From a virus: DNA of 64,000 nucleotides. The translations under genes were made by a program, and so were the position numbers. The DNA is taken from IMG/VR virus record IMGVR_UViG_3300008267_010368, positions 62,001-126,000 of that record; one strand, written 5' to 3'. The first letter of the stretch is position 1; every line of letters starts with the position of its first letter. Of the stretch, positions 53,863 through 61,922 are shown piece by piece. Under the pieces are notes generated by a model, which saw only the letters and a program-made list of their open reading frames with translations, ran no database searches and had not been told where the DNA came from.

Positions 53863-54776
53863 AAAAAGGATGGTTAGTTAACGACACATTAACTTGTATA
53901 CCAAATACAAAAACATTCTGGCATGATTTGTTAGAATGGATACCTAATTTAGAAGACAAATGTAACGGTTACACACCTTTTCATGTCTTACCTAATAATA
54001 TTGAATTTGATGCCTTAAATAATGGTGTACCTGACTATATAATAAGGAATGCAACATATTTCAGACAAATGAATATACCGACTAAAACTATTAGTTTGTT
54101 ACAAGATTTGACACCTAATAATTATGAACAAATTAAAGTTTGTAATAATTCCGATATTGTAGTTTTTAATTCACCATATACTCAATCACATTATGAAAAT
54201 TTAATAACAAGTAAAACTGTCATGATACCTCTAGGTGTCGATTTCAACAAATTTAAACCTTTGAATTATAATTTCACTGATAATTTAGGATTATTACCAA
54301 ATTCAATCCTTTTTATTGGGGCGGACAATATTACACCAAAAGGTTTTGACATTATGATTAATATCATTGAAAATACTAATTATAATTTTTGTTTAGTAAT
54401 GAAAGATGATTTTTCGATTAAAAATGAAAGAGTCAAAGTTTTTAACCGCATCGATCATGATTTGCTGGTAAAAATCATGAATTCTTGTCAACTTTTGGTT
54501 TGTACTTCAAGAGTAGAAACTTTACATTTAGCGGGAGTAGAAGCTGCCGCATGCGGTTTACCATTAGTCACGTCAAATGTAGGTATATATTATAATAAAC
54601 CAAATGGGAAATGGGGTAGAAACACAAAATCATTTGATTACAAAGATTTTATACGTGAAATTAATTACGTTATAAATAATAAAACTGAATTCGACCCTAG
54701 AAAAGACTTTATTGAAATGGGATTAACTACCGATTTTTGTAAGGAAACATGGTTGAATTTAATAAATTCATTATAA
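53859..54776 (+). CDS. GT4-like glycosyltransferase
   Basis: A 305-residue protein. The donor domain is clear: TVMIPLGVDFNKFKPLNYN, SILFIGADNITPKGFDIMIN, RVKVFNRIDHDLLVKIMNSC and CTSRVETLHLAGVEAAACGL, equal to the GT4 E-x7-E block. The N-terminal acceptor domain is short (about 130 residues). A 40-bp gap with a repeated ATGTTTACAA at its two ends follows before the next gene. Confidence 0.8.
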   Translation: MKKGWLVNDTLTCIPNTKTFWHDLLEWIPNLEDKCNGYTPFHVLPNNIEFDALNNGVPDYIIRNATYFRQMNIPTKTISLLQDLTPNNYEQIKVCNNSDIVVFNSPYTQSHYENLITSKTVMIPLGVDFNKFKPLNYNFTDNLGLLPNSILFIGADNITPKGFDIMINIIENTNYNFCLVMKDDFSIKNERVKVFNRIDHDLLVKIMNSCQLLVCTSRVETLHLAGVEAAACGLPLVTSNVGIYYNKPNGKWGRNTKSFDYKDFIREINYVINNKTEFDPRKDFIEMGLTTDFCKETWLNLINSL

Positions 54777-54816
54777 ATAATGTTTACAAAAAATTAAAAA
54801 CAATCATGTTTACAAC
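54777..54816 (+). repeat. Short direct repeat in the gap before the methyltransferase
   Basis: ATGTTTACAA occurs twice, 26 nt apart (start to start about 29), in the only gap of this size within the cluster apart from the start region. It might be an operator for a promoter inside the cluster. Evidence is weak. Confidence 0.25.
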
Positions 54817-55398
54817 ATGGATTATTTAGAAACCTATAGTAAACTTTTTAGTCAAAAATATAACGAGTATGGGGGAAGCCCTGTGAGTGGTAAATATTCG
54901 ATTGACTTTATTAAAAAAAACAACATAAAATCCATAATTGATATAAGCACGGGTACTGGAACTTTTTTAAAATTACTTTCAAGTGAAGTTTCGGATATAC
55001 AAATAACTTGTACAGATTTGAATAAATTTAATAATTTGGATTACGAATTTATAAGTTTGGATTTATCAAATGATAAAGACTTTGAAAAAATTAAAAAGAA
55101 TAGTTACGAACTATTAACTTGTTTAGATGTTTTAGAGCACTTAGATAAGTCATTTATTGAAAATGTTTTAAACAATTTTGCACAAATATCTAAAAATGTT
55201 ATTTTAACAATAGCAAATCATCATGATATACAGAATGGTGTTGAATTACATACAATTATAGAAGATATGAATTATTGGGAACCTATCATTAGTAAATATT
55301 TTTATGTAGTTCATCAGGAAACCCATGAATTCCGGCAGGTTAATAATAACATTAACTATCTATATGTTTTAACTTTAGATAGTAAAATAATAGAATAA
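54817..55398 (+). CDS. Class I SAM-dependent methyltransferase
   Basis: A 193-residue protein: KSIIDISTGTGTFLKLLSSE (motif I, D-I-S-T-G-T-G), ITCTDLNKFN, YELLTCLDVLEHLDKSFIEN (the D-V-L-E-H motif) and KNVILTIANHHD. It resembles small sugar or lipid methyltransferases (UbiG/Methyltransf_11-23 style). Beside deoxysugar genes, sugar C-, N- or O-methylation is possible. It has its own leader. Confidence 0.8.
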   Translation: MDYLETYSKLFSQKYNEYGGSPVSGKYSIDFIKKNNIKSIIDISTGTGTFLKLLSSEVSDIQITCTDLNKFNNLDYEFISLDLSNDKDFEKIKKNSYELLTCLDVLEHLDKSFIENVLNNFAQISKNVILTIANHHDIQNGVELHTIIEDMNYWEPIISKYFYVVHQETHEFRQVNNNINYLYVLTLDSKIIE

Positions 55399-55410
55399 AA
55401 TTTTAAAAAA

Positions 55411-56370
55411 ATGAAAAAAAAAGTATTGTTATGTGGAGGAGCAGGTTATATTGGTGGGTTGACTTGTGACTATCTAATTAGAGACGGATTTGAAGTAACT
55501 GTTTTTGATAATTTATTGTACGAAAATAGGTTCTTAAAAGACATAAATTTTATTTATGGGGATATTAGGGATACTGAAAAACTATATAACGTATCCAAAA
55601 ATTTTGATATAATAGTTTTAATGTCTGCACTTGTTGGTGATCCAGCATGTAGTGTCGATCAACACCTTACTGAAGAAATAAATTACAAATCAATTAAAGA
55701 CTTTTGTGATGTGGTTTTACCTAACAAACATTTAGTTTTTATGTCTACTTGTTCCGTTTATGGTGCACAAAATGGATGGTTAAATGAAGAAAGTGAAACA
55801 AACCCATTATCGTCATATGCCTCGACAAAATTAGCCGCAGAAAAATACATTTTACAAAAAGGTGGTACTGTTTTTAGATTGGGCACCGTATTTGGTTTAG
55901 GTGACACCTATAGTCGTTTAAGGATGGATTTAGTTGTAAATGTTTTGACAATGAAAGCAGTTAAAGAAAAAGAAATAACAATAAATGGTGGTGAACAATG
56001 GAGACCAATAATAGCGGTGAAAGACATCGCCGAATATGTTACTGAAGCTTGTAAAGAAAAATATTCAGGAATATTTGTTTTAGCAAAAGAAAATGTTATA
56101 ATTAAAGAACTAGGTGAAAGGGTAGCTAAATTGATTCCAGGAACTAAAATAAACTACACTGAAATTAGTTTTCAAGATGCAAGAAATTATAAAGTTGATA
56201 ATTCAAAGTCATTAAAAGTTTTTAAATATAAACCACAGGTAACCGTAGAAGACGAAGTTATCAGAATGGTAAAAATGTTTAATGAAAATAGAGTATCAAA
56301 TCCAGAAGATAAAGTATATCATAATGGGGCATATCTAAAAAATAAAAAAGAAAAAAATGAATTAGTATGA
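55411..56370 (+). CDS. NAD-dependent epimerase/dehydratase (extended SDR)
   Basis: A 319-residue sugar-nucleotide enzyme: CGGAGYIGG (NAD loop, residues 8-16), NFIYGDIRDTEKLYN, MSALVGDPACSVDQHLTEEI, VFMSTCSVYGAQ (S112, T113) and SSYASTKLAAEKY with Y136-x3-K140. It likely acts as C4-epimerase, 4,6-dehydratase or 4-reductase on a nucleotide sugar. The block MSALVGDPAC is of a type often found in deoxysugar and O-antigen gene sets. Its stop overlaps the cupin start. Confidence 0.85.
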   Translation: MKKKVLLCGGAGYIGGLTCDYLIRDGFEVTVFDNLLYENRFLKDINFIYGDIRDTEKLYNVSKNFDIIVLMSALVGDPACSVDQHLTEEINYKSIKDFCDVVLPNKHLVFMSTCSVYGAQNGWLNEESETNPLSSYASTKLAAEKYILQKGGTVFRLGTVFGLGDTYSRLRMDLVVNVLTMKAVKEKEITINGGEQWRPIIAVKDIAEYVTEACKEKYSGIFVLAKENVIIKELGERVAKLIPGTKINYTEISFQDARNYKVDNSKSLKVFKYKPQVTVEDEVIRMVKMFNENRVSNPEDKVYHNGAYLKNKKEKNELV

Positions 56371-56786
56371 ATGGTACAAAATTAATAAATGGTGGTATTT
56401 CTGTTGATGATAGAGGTACTGTGCGTTTTGTTAACGACTTCAATTTCCAAAATGTAAAAAGATTTTATCACGTAGAAAACCACAGTAAAGGGTTTATAAG
56501 GGCTTGGCACGGACATAAAAAAGAAGGTAAATATGTTTATGTCGCATCGGGTTCGGCACTAATTGGTGTTGTAAATATGGAAACCAATGAAATTTCAAAA
56601 TACATTTTATCAGATAAATCACCTAAAGTACTTTTTATCCCACCAGGTAATTTTAACGGATTCAAATCATTAGAAGAAAACACTAAATTGTTATTTTTTT
56701 CAACGACAACATTGTCTGAAAGTTTAGACGATGATATAAGAGAAGAACACAATAAATGGAATATCTGGGAAGAAAATTATAGATAA
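56367..56786 (+). CDS. RmlC-like cupin, sugar epimerase or isomerase
   Basis: A 139-residue cupin: ISVDDRGTVRFVNDF (the D-x-R-G start of RmlC-type enzymes), VKRFYHVENHSKGFIRAWHG, HKKEGKYVYVASGSALIGVV and VLFIPPGNFNGFKSLEEN. It resembles dTDP-4-dehydrorhamnose 3,5-epimerase and FdtA/WxcM-like isomerases. The usual catalytic His of RmlC may be H49 or H51 in RAWHGH. It forms a block with the two SDR genes. Overlap of 4 nt with the upstream gene. Confidence 0.78.
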   Translation: MNGTKLINGGISVDDRGTVRFVNDFNFQNVKRFYHVENHSKGFIRAWHGHKKEGKYVYVASGSALIGVVNMETNEISKYILSDKSPKVLFIPPGNFNGFKSLEENTKLLFFSTTTLSESLDDDIREEHNKWNIWEENYR

Positions 56787-56798
56787 AAAATAAAAATT

Positions 56799-57617
56799 AT
56801 GAAAGTTTACATTATAGGAAATACAGGAATGTTAGGTAACTATGTATCAACATATTTATCTGAATTTTATGAAATAGTTAATGTTGGAAGGAAAGAAATT
56901 GACGCATCAAAAATTGACGAAAATAAATTAAAAAGTCAATTAATTAATATTGACATAAAAGAAAATGACATTTTAATTAATTGTGCAGGAACTATCAAAC
57001 CAAGGGTAGACGAATTAGGAGATTTGAATGCAATTTTAGTCAATTCTGTTTTCCCAAGAATGTTGTCCAATGTTTGTAAATTGTTGGGTGTTAAAATGAT
57101 TCATCCTACTACGGATTGTGTTTATACGGGTAATAAAGGAAAATATAACGAAAACGATAAATACGATGTTAGCGATGTGTATGGTATGTCAAAAGCACTG
57201 GGTGAGCCCGATAATTGCACCGTAATAAGAACATCAATTATTGGTGAAGAAATAAATCAAGGTAGATCTTTAGTCGAGTGGATTAAATCCGAAAAAAACA
57301 ACACGGTAAACGGATTTACTAATCATTTTTGGAACGGTATGACGTGTTTACAATTTGCAAAAATTTGTAAAAAAATTATTGACGAAAATCTTTTTTGGAA
57401 TGGGATTAAACATATTCATTCTAACACAGTTAATAAAAAAGATTTGGTAGAATTAATCAGTGAAATATACGGATTAAACTTAAAGGTGGTTCCTGTGGAA
57501 GCTACAAATTTTTGTGACAGAAGTATTACGTCTATTTATGATAAATTTGTAGACGTACCAAATCTAAAACAACAAATTGAAGAAATGAAAAATTTTTCAC
57601 AAAAGTTGTATAAATAA
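56799..57617 (+). CDS. RmlD-like dTDP-sugar reductase (SDR)
   Basis: A 272-residue SDR. The NAD(P) loop is IIGNTGMLGNY (residues 5-15); LINCAGTIKPRVDELGDLNA, VNSVFPRMLSNVC, HPTTDCVYTGNKGKYNE (T104, T105) and VYGMSKALGEP (Y128, K132) match RmlD/dTDP-4-dehydrorhamnose reductase and CapF/FnlB-type reductases. It likely completes a deoxysugar by reducing a 4-keto group. Gap to the cupin is 12 bp. Confidence 0.83.
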   Translation: MKVYIIGNTGMLGNYVSTYLSEFYEIVNVGRKEIDASKIDENKLKSQLINIDIKENDILINCAGTIKPRVDELGDLNAILVNSVFPRMLSNVCKLLGVKMIHPTTDCVYTGNKGKYNENDKYDVSDVYGMSKALGEPDNCTVIRTSIIGEEINQGRSLVEWIKSEKNNTVNGFTNHFWNGMTCLQFAKICKKIIDENLFWNGIKHIHSNTVNKKDLVELISEIYGLNLKVVPVEATNFCDRSITSIYDKFVDVPNLKQQIEEMKNFSQKLYK

Positions 57618-57630
57618 GAAAAATTTCATA

Positions 57631-58368
57631 ATGACAAGAAAAAAACCACAAACTCAAAGTGAAGAACCTGAAGGTAAACCGTTTTCAAGAAAAGACTTCA
57701 TAAATTCTGTTATTAAGAAAAAACAAAAAAATAAGTTTTTATCACCAAATCAAGAAGATTACTACAATATCCTCAAAGAAAATCAAATCACAATTTGTTC
57801 AGGACCTGCAGGTGTAGGTAAAAGTTACATAGCAATGAAAGCTGCGGTTGATTTACTTATGGATTCCTCGAATAGTTATGAAAAAATTATTATTGTACGT
57901 CCAGCGGTTGAAGCCGAAGAAAAATTAGGCTCATTACCCGGTAATTTAGAAGAAAAGTTAGATCCATATATTTTTCCATCCTACTACCTTTTAAATAAAA
58001 TTATTGGGAAAGATGCCCGTGAAAAATTAAAAGATGCTGAAGTTATAGAAGTTTTTGCATTAGCATACATGCGTGGTATGAACATAGACAATTCTATTTT
58101 GATTTTTGAAGAAGCACAAAACGCAACACCAAATCAAATGAAATTACTATTGACAAGAATCGGTTATAATAGTAAATTCTTTATATCTGGTGACTTGGAA
58201 CAAACCGATAGATATAAAGATAAAAAACAATCGGGATTGTACGACGCACTTCAAAGATTTAATAATATAAACGATATTGGTGTGTATGATTTTAGAAACG
58301 CTAAAAACGTTAGAAATCCTTTGATTGGAAAAATTCTTGAAAAATACGATGAAGAAAATAGGAATTGA
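57631..58368 (+). CDS. phoH: PhoH-like ATPase
   Basis: A 245-residue P-loop protein: ITICSGPAGVGKSYIAMKAA (Walker A at 58-65), IIIVRPAVEAEEKLGSLPGN (the PhoH V-R-P-x-V... L-G-x-L-P-G signature), ILIFEEAQNATPNQMKLLLT (Walker B, E160/E161) and FFISGDLEQTDR. PhoH proteins are common in marine and T4-like phages; the role, perhaps RNA-related or phosphate-stress-linked, is not settled. It overlaps the next gene by 20 nt. Confidence 0.92.
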   Translation: MTRKKPQTQSEEPEGKPFSRKDFINSVIKKKQKNKFLSPNQEDYYNILKENQITICSGPAGVGKSYIAMKAAVDLLMDSSNSYEKIIIVRPAVEAEEKLGSLPGNLEEKLDPYIFPSYYLLNKIIGKDAREKLKDAEVIEVFALAYMRGMNIDNSILIFEEAQNATPNQMKLLLTRIGYNSKFFISGDLEQTDRYKDKKQSGLYDALQRFNNINDIGVYDFRNAKNVRNPLIGKILEKYDEENRN

Positions 58369-59002
58369 AGTTAATGGTGTTTTACGTGATACTATTGGTA
58401 AATTTAAACAATTATATGAAAAACATATGATTGATGAAAAAACTGACGATGACATTGTATCATATGAAATTGACGAATCAGGAAACACTAGTCAGGTATT
58501 ACAACAAGAAGTATTCAACTATGAAATCATTAGTGATGTTACATCATTAGATTTAACAAATCATTTTAGATTTAAAAATGAAGAAGAACTATATAGTTTT
58601 ATGTATGAAGATTTTGCAATGCAAATTTTTGGACATGCCGGTTCTACAGAAACTTTTACTTTTAACGACTTGAATGAATTTTATTTGAAATATAGGGATG
58701 AATATGAAATTTTGATTGTTTCAGATGAGGTTGGTAAATCCAAACCTGCAACATTATTTTTCTTATCAAAGTTTGGTTGTTTAATTGAAAAGATAAAATT
58801 TTATTCAAAATCAACAATTCAAACAATGTGGGATGAGGTAGACATTTTACTTACGGCAAATCCTGATTATATTACAAATACACCTGAAGGTAAAACAATA
58901 GTAAAATACAAAACAGAATACAATAAAAATATCGAAACTAAATACGAAATAGATGTTCTAAAAGGGTTCGATGAAATAATACAAAAAATGACAGTATGTT
59001 AA
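58349..59002 (+). CDS. Degenerate HAD-like / 5'-nucleotidase-like protein
   Basis: A 217-residue protein whose start IGIEVNGVLRDTIGKFKQLY has the layout of HAD motif I (I-G-I-D-x-D-G-V-L-R-D-T) but with E7 and N9 in place of the two catalytic Asp. The rest resembles the HAD-fold 5'-nucleotidases of large phages: ILIVSDEVGKSKPATLFFLS (S154 region with K), IEKIKFYSKS and WDEVDILLTANPDY. The catalytic centre appears lost, so a binding or regulatory job is likely. I chose ATG 58349; an upstream ATG at 58325 would lengthen the phoH overlap. Confidence 0.7.
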   Translation: MKKIGIEVNGVLRDTIGKFKQLYEKHMIDEKTDDDIVSYEIDESGNTSQVLQQEVFNYEIISDVTSLDLTNHFRFKNEEELYSFMYEDFAMQIFGHAGSTETFTFNDLNEFYLKYRDEYEILIVSDEVGKSKPATLFFLSKFGCLIEKIKFYSKSTIQTMWDEVDILLTANPDYITNTPEGKTIVKYKTEYNKNIETKYEIDVLKGFDEIIQKMTVC

Positions 59003-59280
59003 AATTTTTAGGAGAAAATTATTATTTAGACATCGACGAAATCGAAAAACGTGTAAGTTTTGAAGGAACACAAAACAAAGAAGAAAATTTCAGTGGTACA
59101 CCCGAACAACAAATAAGTGTTACCAAGTATGAAATTTTAAAAGGTATGGTTGATGTTATTCTAACAGAAAGGGAAGACATTGACGAAGGACTTGGAGCAC
59201 ATGCTGGTAAAGACTTATCCATACCATTCAAATTTGCATTTAATACACTATTAATAAACCGTATAATTAAAAATTTATAA
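58996..59280 (+). CDS. Small unknown protein
   Basis: A 94-residue protein (MLKFLGENYYLDIDEIEKRV...). The first part is beta-like; the second, YEILKGMVDVILTEREDIDE, is helical. It overlaps the previous gene by 7 nt and lies 5 bp before the next glycosyltransferase. Not recognised; the pattern is typical of small conserved phage proteins. Confidence 0.65.
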   Translation: MLKFLGENYYLDIDEIEKRVSFEGTQNKEENFSGTPEQQISVTKYEILKGMVDVILTEREDIDEGLGAHAGKDLSIPFKFAFNTLLINRIIKNL

Positions 59281-59285
59281 ATAAA

Positions 59286-60344
59286 ATGGAATTAGAAAAA
59301 ATTCAAAAAATTGAACAATCGGTATCAAACCTTGAAAACAAACAATCAAGAATTTATTTTTTGGTTCAAGATACCAAAGGTAACCCAAGAGCGGGTATCA
59401 GACACATTTATGACATGGCACTTGTGTTAAGAAAAAATGGTTACAACTCAATTATCATGCACGAAACAAGTGAATATAAAGGTGTTTCTGAATGGTTAGG
59501 TGAAGAATATATGGAAATACCACACCAAGTAATTGAAGGACAAAACTTACCAATAGCACCTGAAGATTTTGTAATAATACCTGAAATCTATGGGCACGTT
59601 ATGGAACAAATTAAAAATTTACCATGTGCAAAAATTGTCCTATGTCAATCGTATGATTATATGTTGGAAACATTACCACCTGGTGTGAATTGGAGTCAAT
59701 ACGGTTTTATGAAATGTATTACCACTTCAGAATACCAAAAAAATTATATCAATCAAATTATGAGAAATGTAAGTATTGATGTATTATCTATTAATATTCC
59801 TGAAGTATTCACTAAAAAAGAAAAACCATCAAAACCAATTATTGCAATTCATACAAGAGAACCAAGAGATACAGCAAAAATTATTAAAACCTTTTATTTA
59901 AAGTATCCTCAATTTAGATGGATAACATTTAGAGACATGCGAGGTATTACACAAAAAGATTTTGCAAACTTTTTAAAAGATTCATTCGTATCTGTATGGG
60001 TAGACAATGAATCAGCCTTTGGGACTTTTCCTTTAGAATCAATGCTTTCAGGTACACCAGTAATTGGTAAAATACCATCATTGAAACCTGATTGGATGAC
60101 AGAAAATAACGGAGTATGGACTTATCAGTTTAATGAAATTGTAGACATTCTTTCAACTTTTACACAAAATTGGCTCGAAGATAATATTTCTGAAAATTTA
60201 TATGAAGAAATGTCTAACACAGCAAAAGAATTTCAAAATAGAGAATCTTATGAATCAAATATTGTGACTTTGTTTGATTCATATTTTACAAAAAGATTAG
60301 AGTCGTTTTCTGAACAATTAGAAAAAATAAAAGTAGAACAATAA
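59286..60344 (+). CDS. GT-B glycosyltransferase-like protein
   Basis: A 352-residue protein. A short coiled start (KIQKIEQSVSNLENKQSRIY) leads into a GT-B acceptor domain, FLVQDTKGNPRAGIRHIYDM, and a donor domain with KPIIAIHTREPRDTAKIIKT, FRWITFRDMRGIT, FVSVWVDNESAFGTFPLESM (matching the E-x-F-G-x-x-x-x-E block) and LSGTPVIGKIPSLKPDWM. Family GT4-like by pattern, a virus-type branch. It is separated from the main GT run by phoH and two small genes. Confidence 0.72.
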   Translation: MELEKIQKIEQSVSNLENKQSRIYFLVQDTKGNPRAGIRHIYDMALVLRKNGYNSIIMHETSEYKGVSEWLGEEYMEIPHQVIEGQNLPIAPEDFVIIPEIYGHVMEQIKNLPCAKIVLCQSYDYMLETLPPGVNWSQYGFMKCITTSEYQKNYINQIMRNVSIDVLSINIPEVFTKKEKPSKPIIAIHTREPRDTAKIIKTFYLKYPQFRWITFRDMRGITQKDFANFLKDSFVSVWVDNESAFGTFPLESMLSGTPVIGKIPSLKPDWMTENNGVWTYQFNEIVDILSTFTQNWLEDNISENLYEEMSNTAKEFQNRESYESNIVTLFDSYFTKRLESFSEQLEKIKVEQ

Positions 60345-60353
60345 AAAAATATT

Positions 60354-61163
60354 ATGGAAATGAATAAATTTAATGTATCAGTAATTTTACCAGTTAGTTC
60401 TTCAAATGTAAGGGATTTTGATAGTCTATTTGAAAGAAGTATACAATCAATTAAAAATCAAACAGTCAAAATTAATGAATTAATCATTGTACATTCACAA
60501 GACGAAACACTTAAAAATAAGTTGGATTCTATTGACTTTGAAAACATAAATGTTGTCAAGATTGAAAATACTGGTGATACTGACTTTTCATCACAAGTTA
60601 ATTTGGGTGTAAAAAATGCTACAAGTAAGTGGGTGTCTGTTTTGGAATTTGATGATGAATACTCTGCAATTTGGTTTAAAAATGTGAAACGGTTTGAAGA
60701 ATCATATCCTGAAGTTGATACTTTTTTACCGTTAGTTGTTGATACTGATGATAAAGGTGTGTTTGCTGGATTTACAAACGAAGCAACTTTTGCAGTGAGT
60801 ATTAATACAGAAATGGGATATCTTACAAATGATTTACTTTTAAATTATCAAAATTTTCAAACCAGTGGTATGGTAATTAAAAAATCAGTGTTTGAAGACA
60901 ATGGGGGATTTAAACCATCTATTAAACTTACATTTGTATATGAATTCCTTTTAAGACTTACATATAATTCGGTAAAAATTATGACAATTCCAAGAATCGG
61001 TTATAAACATACGAACATGAGGGAAGGTTCTATTTTTTGGAATTACAAATTTAGCGACGAAAGAATTTCAGACACTGAAGTTAGTTTTTGGTTAGAAACG
61101 GCAAAAAAAGAATACTTTTTCACTACCGATAGAAACATAAAATTCGAACCACAAGAAGTTTAA
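60354..61163 (+). CDS. GT2-family glycosyltransferase-like protein
   Basis: A 269-residue GT-A protein: FNVSVILPVSSSNVRDFDSL, INELIIVHSQDETLKN, SKWVSVLEFDDEYSAIWFKN (E-F-D-D as the D-x-D equivalent) and a C-terminal helical part. Met3 is an alternative start. Its stop overlaps the start of the sigma gene by one base (TAATG). The close tie to transcription genes hints that it is expressed with them. Confidence 0.7.
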   Translation: MEMNKFNVSVILPVSSSNVRDFDSLFERSIQSIKNQTVKINELIIVHSQDETLKNKLDSIDFENINVVKIENTGDTDFSSQVNLGVKNATSKWVSVLEFDDEYSAIWFKNVKRFEESYPEVDTFLPLVVDTDDKGVFAGFTNEATFAVSINTEMGYLTNDLLLNYQNFQTSGMVIKKSVFEDNGGFKPSIKLTFVYEFLLRLTYNSVKIMTIPRIGYKHTNMREGSIFWNYKFSDERISDTEVSFWLETAKKEYFFTTDRNIKFEPQEV

Positions 61164-61909
61164 TGTTTATTTCAGGTGAAAATGAAACAACCAGTATAGA
61201 ATTTAAAAAGACGAATAAAGTAAAAAAAAATAATTACTTTGACGTTCGTGAAGAGCAGGCAGTTAAAGATTACCTTTTATCTAACTCTCGTGAAGAAAAA
61301 GAATTTATCTATAATACGTGTCTTCGGGAACCATTGAACAAAATGATAGAGTCAATTATCCGAAGATACAAATTATATAGAAGAGATATGAATTTTGAAG
61401 ATAATCATTCAGACACACATTCTTTTCTAATGACAAAAATTGATAAATTTAAACCGGCAAAAAATAAGAAGGCGTATTCTTATTTTGGTACTATTTGTAA
61501 AAACTATCTTATGGGGCAAATCCAAAAAGATCAGAAAGACACAAATAGAAAAATTTCTTATGAAGATATTTCATCAACATTAGAAAATCGTCCTGATATG
61601 ATTTATTATTTGGAATTTGAAAAAATTGATGCCGAAAAAGTTATAGATACATTTTTGAGTGACTTAAGACTTTACGTTCACAATAAAATAGAAAATGAAA
61701 ATGAATTAAAACTAGGTCACGCACTTATTGAATTATTTGACAATTATGGAAATATTTTCATTGGTAATGATAATAATAAATTCAACAAAAACATTGTATT
61801 GTTATCGTTAAGAGAAATGACTAATCTAAACACTAAAGAAATTAGAATTTACTTAAAAAAATACAAAACTTTATATTTAGACACACTCAAAAGAATTCAC
61901 AATTCATAA
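61163..61909 (+). CDS. Late sigma factor, gp55-like
   Basis: A 248-residue protein with a sigma region 2-like core at residues about 45-130: EEKEFIYNTCLREPLNKMIE, IRRYKLYRRDMNFEDN, and the diagnostic KFKPAKNKKAYSYFGTICKN followed by YLMGQIQKDQKDTNRKISYE. In T4, gp55 (185 aa) is a reduced sigma-70 relative which directs host RNA polymerase to late promoters; the K-F-x-P-x-K-N-x-x-A-Y-x-Y-F-x-x-I block is its best-conserved part. The C-terminal half (REMTNLNTKEIRIYLKKYKT) could be a second helical DNA-binding module. I infer it reads the TATTTAT elements. Confidence 0.78.
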   Translation: MFISGENETTSIEFKKTNKVKKNNYFDVREEQAVKDYLLSNSREEKEFIYNTCLREPLNKMIESIIRRYKLYRRDMNFEDNHSDTHSFLMTKIDKFKPAKNKKAYSYFGTICKNYLMGQIQKDQKDTNRKISYEDISSTLENRPDMIYYLEFEKIDAEKVIDTFLSDLRLYVHNKIENENELKLGHALIELFDNYGNIFIGNDNNKFNKNIVLLSLREMTNLNTKEIRIYLKKYKTLYLDTLKRIHNS

Positions 61910-61922
61910 ATGATAAAATAAA

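Noticed and set aside
43054-61163. Glycosyltransferase cluster as a bacterial O-antigen locus (bacterial rather than phage DNA)
   Set aside because: dUTPase, phage-type exonuclease, PhoH and a gp55-like sigma are interleaved or adjoining, base composition matches the tail genes, and no Wzx/Wzy or lipid-carrier transferase is present.
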